Assembly (NCBI RefSeq): GCF_029360705.1
Contig: NZ_JARKMX010000004.1
Location: 62,001-126,000 of the forward strand
Direction: 5' to 3'
DNA: 64,000 nucleotides
From: Paraflavitalea pollutisoli
Lineage (GTDB): Bacteria > Bacteroidota > Bacteroidia > Chitinophagales > Chitinophagaceae
A model generated the notes under the pieces. The model searched no databases. It saw nothing but the letters and a program-made list of their open reading frames with translations, and was not told the origin of the DNA. This document shows, one piece after another, positions 17,852 through 28,200 of this stretch; within the stretch, counting starts at the first letter, position 1; every line of letters starts with the position of its first letter. Both the position numbers and the translations under genes were made by a program.

Positions 17852-18984
17852 TAATTCAGTGATTTATCGACGGTGCTCCACATATTGGCGATCTGCGTGA
17901 ACCAATGTGACCGGCGGCTTTCTATTCTTCCCTTGGCACTCTTCAGCTCCGCTTCGGTAGACAATCTTTTGATGTTCTCCAGCATCTTTTCGTTCGTATC
18001 GAGTTGTACGTAGTAATCAAATACGTTGTAATCCTCCATGATACGTTGGTACTTATGGCTCCAGCCGAGGCAGATGGTAGGAATAGCCTGCGACAGGGCA
18101 TTGATGACGCCATGGAACCTCGAAGCCACAATGAAATCACAAGCACCCACGTCGTCTTTCAATGCCAGCGCATTGTCGTTCGATACCAGTGACACGTTGG
18201 ACGTATTGGGCAGTGATTGATACAGTTGTTTGATCACTTCCTGGTCTTCCGATCCGGTATGGTTGATCAGTGATACATGCAGACCCTGCTGCTGATAGTG
18301 AGCCACCAGTTTATTCAGGAAGTCGATGTATACCTCCATGGATTTGAACGTGTCGCTTTCCAGCATCTTGCAGTTGGGAATGATACCTACTCTTTTGAAG
18401 GAGTTAGAGGTTTCCTTGCGTTCTTTTCCCTGCGAGAAAGAAGCGGTGAAGTCGGGGGCAAATTGCATCTTTTCACGCAGCGAGCCTGGCTTGATAGCTG
18501 CTTCCAGGAATTCTTTGGATGACATATCACGGTAGAATACCAGGTCGGCATTGCGAACGATATTGCGGATGCGGTATTTTGATTTTGGTGTGCTGAAGGG
18601 GCCAAAAGCCTGTGGCAGGAAGATGATCCTGGTACCCAGCTTTTTGAAGAAACGCAGGTAAACAGATTCTTTGAAGTTGGCGCCCCAGCTGCGGGAATTA
18701 TCCCAGAAATCACCATACTTGAAGCCGCTGCTGTCGATCAGCAGACCCACTTTACATTTCTTTACGGCCGGGCTGGCGTAGCCGAGCAATAAATACAGTA
18801 ACTGATCCTTAACAGGAGGCTGGGGATTCTTAACCAGGTTAAGGGCTGCATATTCCTGTGGCTTGATGTTTCCTTTGCCGACAGAAATCGTAGCATTGTG
18901 GGGTTCGAAGTGTTGAAGAATGGCTCTTAACATGAGTTCCGCACCTTTGTTGTGGGTACCTACTCCGTCGATCTGTATTTTCAT
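17851..18984 (-). CDS. Polysaccharide pyruvyl transferase family protein
   Basis: 377 aa with the CsaB/WcaK-type layout: an N-terminal GTHNKGAELMLRAIL loop, an internal LPQAFGPFSTPKSK segment, and the C-terminal VASRFHGVINALSQAIPTICLGWSHKY segment typical of PF04230. Members move a pyruvyl group from phosphoenolpyruvate onto a sugar, giving a negatively charged ketal. It is followed by a GT2 and preceded by a nitroreductase-like gene (20-base gap), a pairing noted in findings. Confidence 0.9.
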   Translation of the reverse strand: MKIQIDGVGTHNKGAELMLRAILQHFEPHNATISVGKGNIKPQEYAALNLVKNPQPPVKDQLLYLLLGYASPAVKKCKVGLLIDSSGFKYGDFWDNSRSWGANFKESVYLRFFKKLGTRIIFLPQAFGPFSTPKSKYRIRNIVRNADLVFYRDMSSKEFLEAAIKPGSLREKMQFAPDFTASFSQGKERKETSNSFKRVGIIPNCKMLESDTFKSMEVYIDFLNKLVAHYQQQGLHVSLINHTGSEDQEVIKQLYQSLPNTSNVSLVSNDNALALKDDVGACDFIVASRFHGVINALSQAIPTICLGWSHKYQRIMEDYNVFDYYVQLDTNEKMLENIKRLSTEAELKSAKGRIESRRSHWFTQIANMWSTVDKSLN

Positions 18985-19004
18985 AGTTTTGAATTTTTTA
19001 GCGA

Positions 19005-20099
19005 TTATTTGTCTGTGTGATTGAAGCTCCTGATCTGGTGTAAGGGTCTTTTTTCCGAGAAAGCCACCATGCCTTCAGGATCTGGATAGCCTATGCCGAG
19101 GCACATGATGGGGCGCTGGTGTTTATTGAGTGCCAGGAATTTTTCCATCTTCCGTTCACGGGGTTCCAGATCGGGCCAGTTGATCGCGCAACTACTCAGT
19201 CCGAGTGTTTCGAGTGCCAGCATCAACGACATGGAAGCGAGTGAGGCATCGATGTAAATAACGTGGCGGTCGCGCTCGTCATAATAAGCATCCAGGTTGC
19301 CTACGATCACGATCATGGTCTGGATGGAGTGTTCGTAGCCCTTGGTACCCATGGGCAGCTTGGCCACTTCCTTCACCATTTCCGGATTGTCGAATACGCG
19401 GAATTCGAAAGGCTGGCGGTTACAGGCGCTGGGTGATTGGTTGGCCACCAGGATCGCCTTATCGATCAGCTCACGTGGTACCTGTTTGTCCAGGAACCAC
19501 CTGACGGATCTCCGCTGACGCGAAAGTTTATACAGCTCATCATAGCTGATATTGCTTTTATCCTGGTCGAGCCTCACGTAGGGAATGGCTTTGCAGTCTG
19601 TAGCTGATCCGGTTGCGTCGGTGGTGGTGCCAATGATCTTGTGGAAGCGGTTGGCTGATTTAGCTACTTCGGGGTCGCTGGAAGCGCCGGCGAAATATTC
19701 GGTCAGCACATCGGTAAACCATTTGATCTGCGGGTTATTGCGATCCTGCTGGTTTTTCCACACACCTTCAAAGCTATCGACGGTCTCTGCGATATAGTCT
19801 TTCGCAAAGACATTTCTTTTGGGGCGCATGAGCAATCCTTTCTCGATCCGATGGGTATTACGCACCAGCAGGAAGTAGTTGGCTTTGATCCGCTCTGCTT
19901 CTTTCAGGTGTTTCACTTTTCCTGCCAGTACCGCCTGGTATTCGCGGGAAAAAGACCTGTCGAACAAGAAATAATATACACTGGAGAGTAACCTCGACCG
20001 GTAACACAACTTTGACAGTTGCTTTTGAATGACCTTCTCATTCCGCGGCCTTAATCTCCTGGCTATCTTTTTAAGTGTCGGATTGCTTTTGAGATTCAT
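19005..20099 (-). CDS. Nitroreductase-family protein of the exopolysaccharide operon
   Basis: 364 aa. The C-terminal half carries the FMN-binding nitroreductase fold: RQRRSVRWFLDKQVP, ANQSPSACNRQPFEFRV, IDASLASMSLMLALETLGL and CLGIGYPDPEG. About 160 residues precede it, rich in basic residues and helices (RNTHRIEKGLLM), and are not part of classical nitroreductases. The position inside the operon, between the flippase and the pyruvyl transferase, suggests a flavin-dependent step on a sugar or precursor, but the substrate is unknown. The gene is intact and in frame with normal spacing. Confidence 0.85.
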   Translation of the reverse strand: MNLKSNPTLKKIARRLRPRNEKVIQKQLSKLCYRSRLLSSVYYFLFDRSFSREYQAVLAGKVKHLKEAERIKANYFLLVRNTHRIEKGLLMRPKRNVFAKDYIAETVDSFEGVWKNQQDRNNPQIKWFTDVLTEYFAGASSDPEVAKSANRFHKIIGTTTDATGSATDCKAIPYVRLDQDKSNISYDELYKLSRQRRSVRWFLDKQVPRELIDKAILVANQSPSACNRQPFEFRVFDNPEMVKEVAKLPMGTKGYEHSIQTMIVIVGNLDAYYDERDRHVIYIDASLASMSLMLALETLGLSSCAINWPDLEPRERKMEKFLALNKHQRPIMCLGIGYPDPEGMVAFSEKRPLHQIRSFNHTDK

Positions 20100-20103
20100 G
20101 GGG

Positions 20104-21576
20104 TTATTTTTTAAGTTTCTTCAGATCTTTTAATTGTTTAACGATATCGTCTTTCATCATCGTCCACACGGTTGTGCCATACGATGCTGCTATGACCAGG
20201 CCGCCCCAGATATAGTGCAGCTGGAATTTGTACAGGCTAAGCGAGATCGCCAAAGCCACGAAGGTGGCGATGAACGGCACTTTGACGCACGACAGGAACT
20301 CACCCACCTTCATTTTTATATTCAACAGGTAGTTGAATGTATACTGTGCAATGAGCACTGCAATGAACTTATTGATCAACACCGCCCAGGCTGCGCCAAC
20401 GATACCGTAGTAATAAATGCCGATAGAAAGGGTAGGGATGAAAATGCATGCTTTGAACAGCTGTAATTTCATCTCGAGGCCTGCTTTACCCAGTCCCCGG
20501 ATCAATACTGTGTTGCTGTTGACCAGCATGTGCAACATCACTGATCCTGAAAGGATTTTCAGTGGCACGATGGTATCTGTCCATTTTTCCCCGAAGAAAT
20601 TCAGGATGAATGACTCTCCGTATACCATGAAGAAAAGCATGATGGGATACACCACCAGGCTATTGTATTCGATCACCTTCAGGTAATATTTTTTGACAGA
20701 AGCCGGATCGTCCTGTTTTTTGCTGTACAGGGGATACATGACGTTGTTGATCACCGCCATTAATTTGCCCCTGAAAGTATCGGTCAGTACAAATGCCAGT
20801 GTATAGATACCCAGTGGTACAGCGCTCAGCAATTTACCAATGAGGAAGTAATCCACATTGTTCATGAGGTAGCTGACTACGTTGGTGCCGGTGGTATAAG
20901 CGCCAAATCCGAAGATCTCTTTAAACGCCTGTTTGTTCCACACCATTTTGGGACGCCAGCCGGTAGCCCGGAAGAACATCGGCATGGTGATCACGAAAGA
21001 TGCCACTGCGTTGAACACCAGTGCCCAGATACCTGCACCGAGAAAGGCCAGTGCCAGCGACAATACGCCTGAAAAGATCGTCGCGTAATTGTTGATGACC
21101 GCGATCCGCTTGAAGTTCATCTTTTTGGTCAGCATAGCCTGCTGAACCAGGTTCACCGGGCTCGACAGGATCCCGATGCTGATGATCGGAATAATGGAGG
21201 CGAGGATCGGTTGCTCATAAAAATGGGCTGCAAACGGGCCCAGCAAAAAAGCCATGATCAGGTATAATGCTACCGACCATATGACGCCGGTCCAGAATGC
21301 GGTGTGGTAGTGGTTTTCCGTAAGCTCTTCTTCTTTCTTTTGTACCAGTGCTGCGCCGATACCGATGTCGTTGAACATCTGCACGAGGTTGGTGAATACG
21401 AGGGCCATGCCCACGATACCAAACTGTTCGGGAAACAACAGTTTGGCCAGCACCATTCTTATCAGCAGGGTAAAACCCTGGCTCACGACCATCTGAATGG
21501 CATTCCATACCATTCCCGACATGACCTGTTTTTTGTCGGACCCCTTAGCGGACGTCTTTAACGAAATATCTGTCAT
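20104..21576 (-). CDS. Wzx-type lipopolysaccharide/polysaccharide flippase
   Basis: 490 aa with about twelve to fourteen hydrophobic helices spread over the whole length and no soluble domain, as in the MOP/MATE-like polysaccharide transporter family. SGMVWNAIQMVVSQGFTLLI at the start and LFPEQFGIVGMALVF are typical. It flips undecaprenyl-linked repeat units across the inner membrane. Its start overlaps the stop of the tyrosine kinase gene by four bases. Confidence 0.92.
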   Translation of the reverse strand: MTDISLKTSAKGSDKKQVMSGMVWNAIQMVVSQGFTLLIRMVLAKLLFPEQFGIVGMALVFTNLVQMFNDIGIGAALVQKKEEELTENHYHTAFWTGVIWSVALYLIMAFLLGPFAAHFYEQPILASIIPIISIGILSSPVNLVQQAMLTKKMNFKRIAVINNYATIFSGVLSLALAFLGAGIWALVFNAVASFVITMPMFFRATGWRPKMVWNKQAFKEIFGFGAYTTGTNVVSYLMNNVDYFLIGKLLSAVPLGIYTLAFVLTDTFRGKLMAVINNVMYPLYSKKQDDPASVKKYYLKVIEYNSLVVYPIMLFFMVYGESFILNFFGEKWTDTIVPLKILSGSVMLHMLVNSNTVLIRGLGKAGLEMKLQLFKACIFIPTLSIGIYYYGIVGAAWAVLINKFIAVLIAQYTFNYLLNIKMKVGEFLSCVKVPFIATFVALAISLSLYKFQLHYIWGGLVIAASYGTTVWTMMKDDIVKQLKDLKKLKK

Positions 21577-23957
21577 GCTTCTTGCGCTGTTTTTTTGAAT
21601 CCTTTCTTCTTCTTTTTGCCATTTTCCAGGCCATAGCCGTAACCATATCCGTAGCCATAGCCGTATCCGTAGCCGTAACCCATTTTTTTGTGCGCTACAT
21701 CATTAACGATGATATTGAGCTTGGGGAATATCTTTTTACCGTTAATTTTTTCAATTAAATGTATCTGCTGTTTGAACGTATGCTGGTGCCTTACTACATA
21801 GAAGGTGGCATCTGCATAGGTCGCCATGATCTCGGCGTCGGTAACGATTCCTACCGGAGAGGTATCGATGATGATATAATCATAGTGATTTTTCAGGTCC
21901 TGGAACAGCTTGTTGGTTTTTGCGAGCAGCAGCAGTTCGGTCGGGTTGGGGGGCAGCGGACCGGAGGCCAGTACATCGAAATTTTCACTGATACCGGAAG
22001 GCTGGATCCAGGATTGCCAGTCGTCATCGGCGGCGAGTACAAAATTGGTAAACCCTTGTTTGGTCAGGTTCAGGTTCTCGGAGATCTTGGGTTTGCGCAA
22101 GTCCATTTCCAGCAGCACCACTTTTTTGCCGGTGAGCGCCAGGGCGGCCGACAGGTTGATGGACAGGAATGATTTCCCTTCGCCACTCATGCTGGAGGTG
22201 ATCAGGATCGTCTTGCTTTTGTATTCGGTAAGCAGGTATTGGATATTGGTGCGGAGCGATCGGAATTGCTCAGCAATATGACTTCTTGTTTTTTCCGTTA
22301 CCGCTATTACTTCCTGGTTTTTGTTGTGGCCTATTTCTGCCAGGATAGGAAGTCGGGTGATCTTGGTGATGTCTTCAATGGTCGTCACTTTTCTGTTCAG
22401 CATGTCGAGCAGGAAGCTGATGCCAAACGGCAGGATCAGACCGATCGCAAAACCAGCTATCAGGATGATATTTTTCTTGGGTTTAAAAGGAGCAGGCTCG
22501 GACTTGGCCGGGTCGATAATGCGCGAATTAGCAATGGTTGATGATTTGGAAATGGCCGACTCTTCGCGTTTCTTCAACAAGAACAGGTAGAGCTCCTGTT
22601 TAATAGCTTGTTGACGGGAGAAGTCGAGGAAGATACGTTCCTTGGCTGGTACCTTGCTGATCTGGCCTTCGAAGTTACTGGTGCGTTTATTCAGTTCAGC
22701 GATACCTACTTCGATTCCTTTTCTGATGGAACCGATGCTGCTCAGCAGTTCCAGCCGCAGGTTCTTTAATTGCTCATCTACGCTGATGATCGAAGGATGG
22801 CTTTCGGTGAAGCTCATTTTCATTTTATCGCGCTGTAACTGCATTTCATTATAGCGTTGAATAAGGGCTATAAAGCTGGGATCCTGCATGACGAGCGAGG
22901 AGGGAACAACCTGGCGGGTGTTCTGGTTGCTTTTGAGAAACTCTTCCAGCGATTTAACCACCGATAACTGTACTTCCTGTTCTGTCTGTTGTTTGGCGTA
23001 ATCGCTCGTATTTTCCAGTAATAATTTGGCGTGTTCGCTGATATTGGTCAGTCGGTTGGCTGTTTTAAAACCTTCAATGTCTTTTTCTATGCCGGTCAAC
23101 TCACCCGATACCAGCTTCAGCCTGGTGTCGATGAATTTCATGGTGCTGTCGGCGATGCGGCTTTTATCGTTGACACTTTGCTGAATATAGGTGCTGACGA
23201 TGGCGTTCAGGATCTCTTCTCCTTTGTCGGGCAAGGTTTCGTTTAGCGTCAGGTAGATCACGCTAACCTGTTTGTTGGGGATCTCTACTTTTAAGGCGCC
23301 TTTGTAACGTTGTACGGCGTCATCAAATGGACTGATGGAGATGGTTACCGGTTTGTCGATAGGCCATTTGGAGATGCCTGGTGCCGCGCTGATCAGGACA
23401 TAACCTTCTTTCAGCTTCAGCGTATCTCCCAGGTGTCCGTTGTATTTTTGTTCGCCGCTAATGATCTCGAAATTGGCAATATTGTGTTGATCAAAGGTCA
23501 GCAGGTACTCGTTGCCCTTCGTCAGTGAGTCGGCCGGCGGATGTACAAACGTGAAATTGACAGGACGTTCGTTGTAGATGTCCGATGTTTTTACTTTACC
23601 GGAGGCCGAATAGCGTACACACAATTGGTACTTTTTAACCACATCTTCAATGATCGTACGGCTTTTAAGCACCTCAGCTTCATTGTCCACGTTGCTTTTG
23701 CCCATCAGCATGCCGAAATCCTGCAGTACTTCTGCTTCTCCGAAATTGGTGCCTTTTTTGTCATCCTGGACCAGCAACGTTGCATGAGCCATGTATTCGG
23801 GCGTGGCCAGGCGGAAATATACGTAGGCCACGGAAATACAGATGGCTGCAGAAACGATCAGCCAGGGCCAAAGGGTGAAGAATTTGGCGCCAATGCTCTT
23901 AAGGAGGCTCGAACTTTCGTCTGGTTCATTGTTATCATTGAAAGTGTAAGTCTGCAT
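21573..23957 (-). CDS. Polysaccharide biosynthesis tyrosine autokinase, Wzc-like
   Basis: 794 aa: a Wzz-type domain (helix near residues 30-50), a long periplasmic coiled-coil part (about 250-480), a second membrane helix (about 495-515) and a cytoplasmic BY-kinase domain. The kinase has Walker A in SSMSGEGKSFLS, A' in VVLLEMDLRKPKI and Walker B in IIIDTSPVGIVTDAE. The C-terminus holds eight Gly-Tyr pairs (residues 760-776) followed by a Lys-rich end; a tyrosine cluster there is the autophosphorylation site in Wzc proteins. It controls polymerisation and export together with Wza, the next gene upstream (6 bases). Confidence 0.95.
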   Translation of the reverse strand: MQTYTFNDNNEPDESSSLLKSIGAKFFTLWPWLIVSAAICISVAYVYFRLATPEYMAHATLLVQDDKKGTNFGEAEVLQDFGMLMGKSNVDNEAEVLKSRTIIEDVVKKYQLCVRYSASGKVKTSDIYNERPVNFTFVHPPADSLTKGNEYLLTFDQHNIANFEIISGEQKYNGHLGDTLKLKEGYVLISAAPGISKWPIDKPVTISISPFDDAVQRYKGALKVEIPNKQVSVIYLTLNETLPDKGEEILNAIVSTYIQQSVNDKSRIADSTMKFIDTRLKLVSGELTGIEKDIEGFKTANRLTNISEHAKLLLENTSDYAKQQTEQEVQLSVVKSLEEFLKSNQNTRQVVPSSLVMQDPSFIALIQRYNEMQLQRDKMKMSFTESHPSIISVDEQLKNLRLELLSSIGSIRKGIEVGIAELNKRTSNFEGQISKVPAKERIFLDFSRQQAIKQELYLFLLKKREESAISKSSTIANSRIIDPAKSEPAPFKPKKNIILIAGFAIGLILPFGISFLLDMLNRKVTTIEDITKITRLPILAEIGHNKNQEVIAVTEKTRSHIAEQFRSLRTNIQYLLTEYKSKTILITSSMSGEGKSFLSINLSAALALTGKKVVLLEMDLRKPKISENLNLTKQGFTNFVLAADDDWQSWIQPSGISENFDVLASGPLPPNPTELLLLAKTNKLFQDLKNHYDYIIIDTSPVGIVTDAEIMATYADATFYVVRHQHTFKQQIHLIEKINGKKIFPKLNIIVNDVAHKKMGYGYGYGYGYGYGYGYGLENGKKKKKGFKKTAQEA
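21631..21680 (-). repeat. Six-base tandem repeat encoding the (Gly-Tyr)8 kinase tail
   Basis: Eight hexamers of the form GGN-TAY in frame. The third codon positions vary (GGT, GGC, GGA; TAC, TAT) without a regular pattern, so the protein repeat is conserved while the DNA has drifted. This argues for selection on the tyrosines rather than recent slippage. Confidence 0.85.
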
Positions 23958-23963
23958 AAGCTT

Positions 23964-24776
23964 CTATAGTCTTGATATGATTACGATTAGTAAGGAAAGG
24001 CCGGTTGCGATCAAAGAGATATTCCGTGTTCTGACCGCGTCGGTAGACGCGATCTTCGATTTGTTGGGTTCTACATACACCATATCACCTTGTCTGAGGT
24101 AGAAGTATGGCGAAACAAAGGTTTCAGCCGAGTTCAGGTTGAAACGGATGGTTTGTTTTTGTCCGAGTGAATCCCGCACCAGCAGTATATTCTCCCGTCT
24201 CCCATAAATGGTGAGGTCGCCGGCCATACCGATCGCGTCGAGGATGCTGACCTTTTCATTGGGAACGATATACGTGGCTGGTCGTGCTACTTCACCGAGG
24301 ACGGTAATGCTGAAGTTGGCAAACCGCACATTGATGACCGGGTTGTTATAATATAGCGCTACGCGCGCATGTATCGAATCGCGGGCAATAGAGGTCGATA
24401 AACCAGAGACCTTTACTTTTCCAACGATGGGCAACTCGATCATGCCTTCCCGGTCGACCAGGAATCCCGTTACTGCCGTTGGAGAGCCGGGGGAGTTGGA
24501 AGAGCCAGGTTGAACGGAATAGGTTGAATTATTTCCTACTGCGAGCAGTGTGTTTACTTGTGGGTCGAGGGTAAGAATCGAAACCTGCAGCAGATCGTTG
24601 GGTTGAATGGCAGGATCGGAATATTGCAGGCTGGGCAATTGCAGGGCAGCCAGGTACAGTGAATCGGGGATATCCTTGAAGTAAGTGATTTTTTTGTTCA
24701 TCGTGCACGACGACATCGCCAGCACAAGACCCGACACGAAGATGATCAAAAGATAGGTTTGACTAAACCGGCGCAT
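23964..24776 (-). CDS. Polysaccharide export lipoprotein, Wza-like
   Basis: 270 aa. The signal peptide ends in a lipobox (LAMSSC near residue 23). Then comes the polysaccharide export domain (QPNDLLQVSILTLDPQVN) and an SLBB domain (TYIVPNEKVSILDAIGMAGDLT). The last 20 residues are hydrophobic. It is shorter than enteric Wza, as usual in Bacteroidota. It forms the periplasmic/outer-membrane channel for the finished polymer. First gene of the operon running down to 11470, about twelve genes with gaps of 20 bases or less. Confidence 0.92.
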   Translation of the reverse strand: MRRFSQTYLLIIFVSGLVLAMSSCTMNKKITYFKDIPDSLYLAALQLPSLQYSDPAIQPNDLLQVSILTLDPQVNTLLAVGNNSTYSVQPGSSNSPGSPTAVTGFLVDREGMIELPIVGKVKVSGLSTSIARDSIHARVALYYNNPVINVRFANFSITVLGEVARPATYIVPNEKVSILDAIGMAGDLTIYGRRENILLVRDSLGQKQTIRFNLNSAETFVSPYFYLRQGDMVYVEPNKSKIASTDAVRTRNISLIATGLSLLIVIISRL

Positions 24777-25184
24777 AGGTTTTATCCGATATTAGATTTG
24801 ATGAATGGTTTTTCTGATGCTGTTGTCATTGCCCCTGGGGCTCGTAACAAAAGCTTAATAAAGTATGGCAAACAATCGTGAGAATCCTGTTGGTGATAAC
24901 CTGGTGCAAGGGAAATACCGGTTGGTGCCGGTTGGTAAGATCAGGACGTTACCAACTGTCCTGGTGGATACGTTGACGGGTAGGTCAGGCGGTAGGCAGC
25001 AGTTGGTAAAGTGTGTATCATGGTTGTCGATTTGGTTCCCAATATTGGATTTCAAATCTCTAAACGGGAATGAATGCCGTTTTATTATAACCGTACCTAT
25101 TTAATTTTTAATTATTTAAGCAGTGTATGATTAAATCAGGAATGGACGTTATGTGGATAATAAAAGGCCCTGGCAGTCATACTA
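24777..25184 (-). promoter_or_regulatory. Leader/promoter region of the exopolysaccharide operon
   Basis: About 400 bases precede the wza-like gene without a convincing gene (a 79-codon plus-strand frame at 24865-25104 has no family features). The part nearest the gene holds repeated GGTTGGT words and a perfect hairpin GTTGGTAA-N10-TTACCAAC at 24931-24956. The far end (25080-25130) is very AT-rich and could hold the promoter. I find no exact TAnnTTTG match on the minus strand, so the start site is unknown. The length leaves room for a long regulated 5' leader. Confidence 0.4.
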
Positions 25185-25230
25185 AAATGCTCCACCCACA
25201 AACTGCAGCAACAGTGTGGAGGGAGCATTT
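25185..25230 (-). terminator. Hairpin after the ABC-permease/peptidase gene
   Basis: AAATGCTCC (25185-25193) pairs with GGAGCATTT (25222-25230), and the inner CCACA/TGTGG extends the stem. It lies 20 bases past the stop of the 25250-28783 gene. The minus-strand sequence after it (TTTTAGTATG) has only a short U-run. Confidence 0.55.
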
Positions 25231-25249
25231 GGCAAACGGGCCGGTGGCG

Positions 25250-28200
25250 CTATTCTGTGTCTGATAACAAATAATAATTATTTGACAGGTCCTCGTCTGG
25301 TAAATAGCCCAATGGGTCGATGGCGACCACCGCAGGCCGGCGGTCTACTTCGATCACCAGTGTGTGCTGGGAGCGGGATAGCCAATAATGCTGCCGGTAG
25401 AGTGGTTGTGTGCTGCCATCCCAGGTAATGTGTGGCGCCGCATAGAGGGCGATTGGCACCAGGTCTGGTGGTGTGTCGGCCGAAGGAGCGCTTTTCCCGG
25501 TGCCCTTTTTCCCGTGCTGCACCTCGATGGTAAGCCTGAAACGTCCGCCAGTGAGCGAATCGCACCGCACAGCTCTTACCGCGTTGTCGTAGGTAGCGGT
25601 ACCGGTAAACCATTCCTGTATCTGTGCCGCTTGTTGCTGGTTTGTTCCAGCGACCAGCAACTGTAACAGGTCATCGGGCCTGCCCTTGCTGGCGGGGTAC
25701 CCGTGTTGGGCGATCAAGGCGCGCAATGCTGCATTGACCGTATCTTCCCCCAGCATTTCTTTTATGCCATACATCACCATGCCCCCTTTTTGGTAGTATA
25801 CATAAGGTTTGTCTGTCTGGTACAGGGGCTGTTCCTGTTCATGGTCCATGCCCCGCAACGCGAAATACAGGTTGTTATCGGCCTGCAACAGCCGGCGCAG
25901 ATAATGGGCACCAAACCGTTTTTCCACCGCCATGTACTCTCCAAACTTCGCCAGCGATTCTGTCAGCACGGCTCTGCCAGGGCCGTCCATCGGCGAGAGC
26001 ACATTGGCCCACCACTGGTGGGCTACTTCGTGGGCGGTCACTGCATATACACTGTTGAAGCGTGTCGAGTCGTGCAGGTTGCTCATAAAACTGATGCGTT
26101 CGGTACTGAACAAGACACCGGGGTAAGCCGTCGCAGCACCGGGATAATGGGGAATAGCTGCCAATGTCAATTGTTGGAATGGATAGGCTCCCCACTGTTT
26201 GCTGCCATAGTCGAGTGCGTCTGTCATGGCCTGCGCGATCAGGGGTATATTATAGTCGAGCCCGGGCTGATACAATATATTCAATTGTACGCCATCGTGG
26301 TTTTCACGGTGCAAAGCATACCGCGCCGAACTGAACGCAAACTTAAAAGCAATGGGCCTTTCTGACTGGTAATGAAAATAATGCCGGCCATTCTGCGTCC
26401 AGTCCCGTTGCAGGGCACCAACGCTTACCACCTGTTGGTCGGGCACTGTAGAAATAACATGATCCATGGTGACGAAGTGGTACGCGCTATCTGTTGCGGG
26501 CAACTTTGTTTGAGGCGGCAAGCCCTGCTTTTTGCGTAGTGGTGCATCTTCCAGTTCATACTGCTCCTGGTAGCCCAGGTAGGGCAGGTACTTTTCCAAT
26601 TCCACATAACTACCGTTGTCTACAATGGCATGTTCACTGTTGAAAGGAACAAACGGCGATTGTATGACTTCCTGAGTAAATGACAAGGTCATAGAGTCGC
26701 CGGGCTGCAGCGGTTGACCAAGTTGGTAGATGGATTGTCCAAAGCGATCATCCTGCTCCGCAAGGCGGGCGTTGGGGATGGTGTAGCGGATGCTCGTCAC
26801 CGCTGCATCGTTGCCCAGCCATACAGTGGTGACGGGTTGTGACGACTCATTGCGCAGCCTGTATTGGCCGCGTACGGTGTACCGCCGCTGACCGGGGTAC
26901 AGGTCGGTGGCGAGTTGTACATGGGTGATAGAAGGTTGGGGCAGGGATACTCTGGAGCGGTATGTTTTTTCGTAGGATGCCTGCCAACTGTACAAGGCTT
27001 CACGAACCAGGGGTTGATGGCCGGCGCTATACCGGACAAAGATGGCAATGGCTAAGCAGGTGCTTAGGCATAGCGCGGTCATTATGAACTTCCACGTAAA
27101 CCTGGGCCGTTGTTGCTGACGGAAAGTGGATCTGAAACTGCCTTTGTTCCTCGTCTTCCAACAGGCTGCGCCGGCCAACAATAAGAGTCCGGCGATGGCT
27201 GTCCAATACAGCAGGTAATAGTATAGGGCTTTTTCTTCATGACCCCAGCCGCTCATGTAGGCATAGTCGGGCAAAGGCGTGGCGGCATAACGAACCAGGT
27301 AACTGTGCAGCCCGAGCCTGTTTCCGAACAGAAAAACCCCAACGACGGCCAGGCTGAGCAACATCCCGGCATATTTGTTATTGAACAAGGATTGCAGGAA
27401 GCCGATCAAGATGGCATACAGGAGCAATGGCCAGCCACTGTACAAGAACAACGAGCAATACAAATTCCATTCGATGGGATGAAACCCCTGCGCCAATTGA
27501 AAGCCAATGCCCGTCAGTATATTCACGGTGACCAAGGATGCAATGAGACTGGCCAGTGCCGCTGTTTTGGCACACCATAAAACGGTGTCGGGTACCCGGG
27601 TGGCAAAAATAAGTTCATGCATGCGGGTGGCCCGTTCGCGGTGAATGAGCTCTCCCGCATAAAACACTACCAGCAATAGCGCGGGCCGCATCGGGCGCAG
27701 GTATTCGACAATGTACCCGCTGGCGGTGTAGAACCGGATATTGTAGGGACCGTGTAAAATGGTTTCCTTGAGGTCTACAGCCGTCAGGAAGGCCCATAAG
27801 GCCAGCAATACCAGGAAGGGGATATGCCGGAAGATCGAGTTCGTCTCGAGCCGCCACTGCGAAGCAAAGGCCCGCCAGCTGTAGCCGCGCCCGGTAGTCT
27901 GTACGGATACCCGGTGATAGGGTAGCGGGATGGGGCTATCCGGCGTAGTGGGCCTGGTGCGGCGGCTGGTGGCAACCGGTAGCCGGAAGGCAAACCGGCG
28001 ATAGGTCAACCACAATAAACCACCGGCCAGGGCCAGCCAGGTCAGCCTGTTGAGCAGCAGGGCTCCTGCCAGTGGCAGCAATTGTTGGTTGCGTTCATCC
28101 ACGGTCCAGTGGCGGGTAAGACCAAAGAAAGAAGTGATGGCAAAGGGATCGAGCAGTTGAGGCCATAGTTGATTTTCTTGTGTTTTCAGGGATGAATTGG

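Noticed and set aside
24865-25104. 79-codon plus-strand frame in the exopolysaccharide leader region
   Set aside because: No signal, domain or clear upstream promoter; the region is better explained as a leader of the minus-strand operon.
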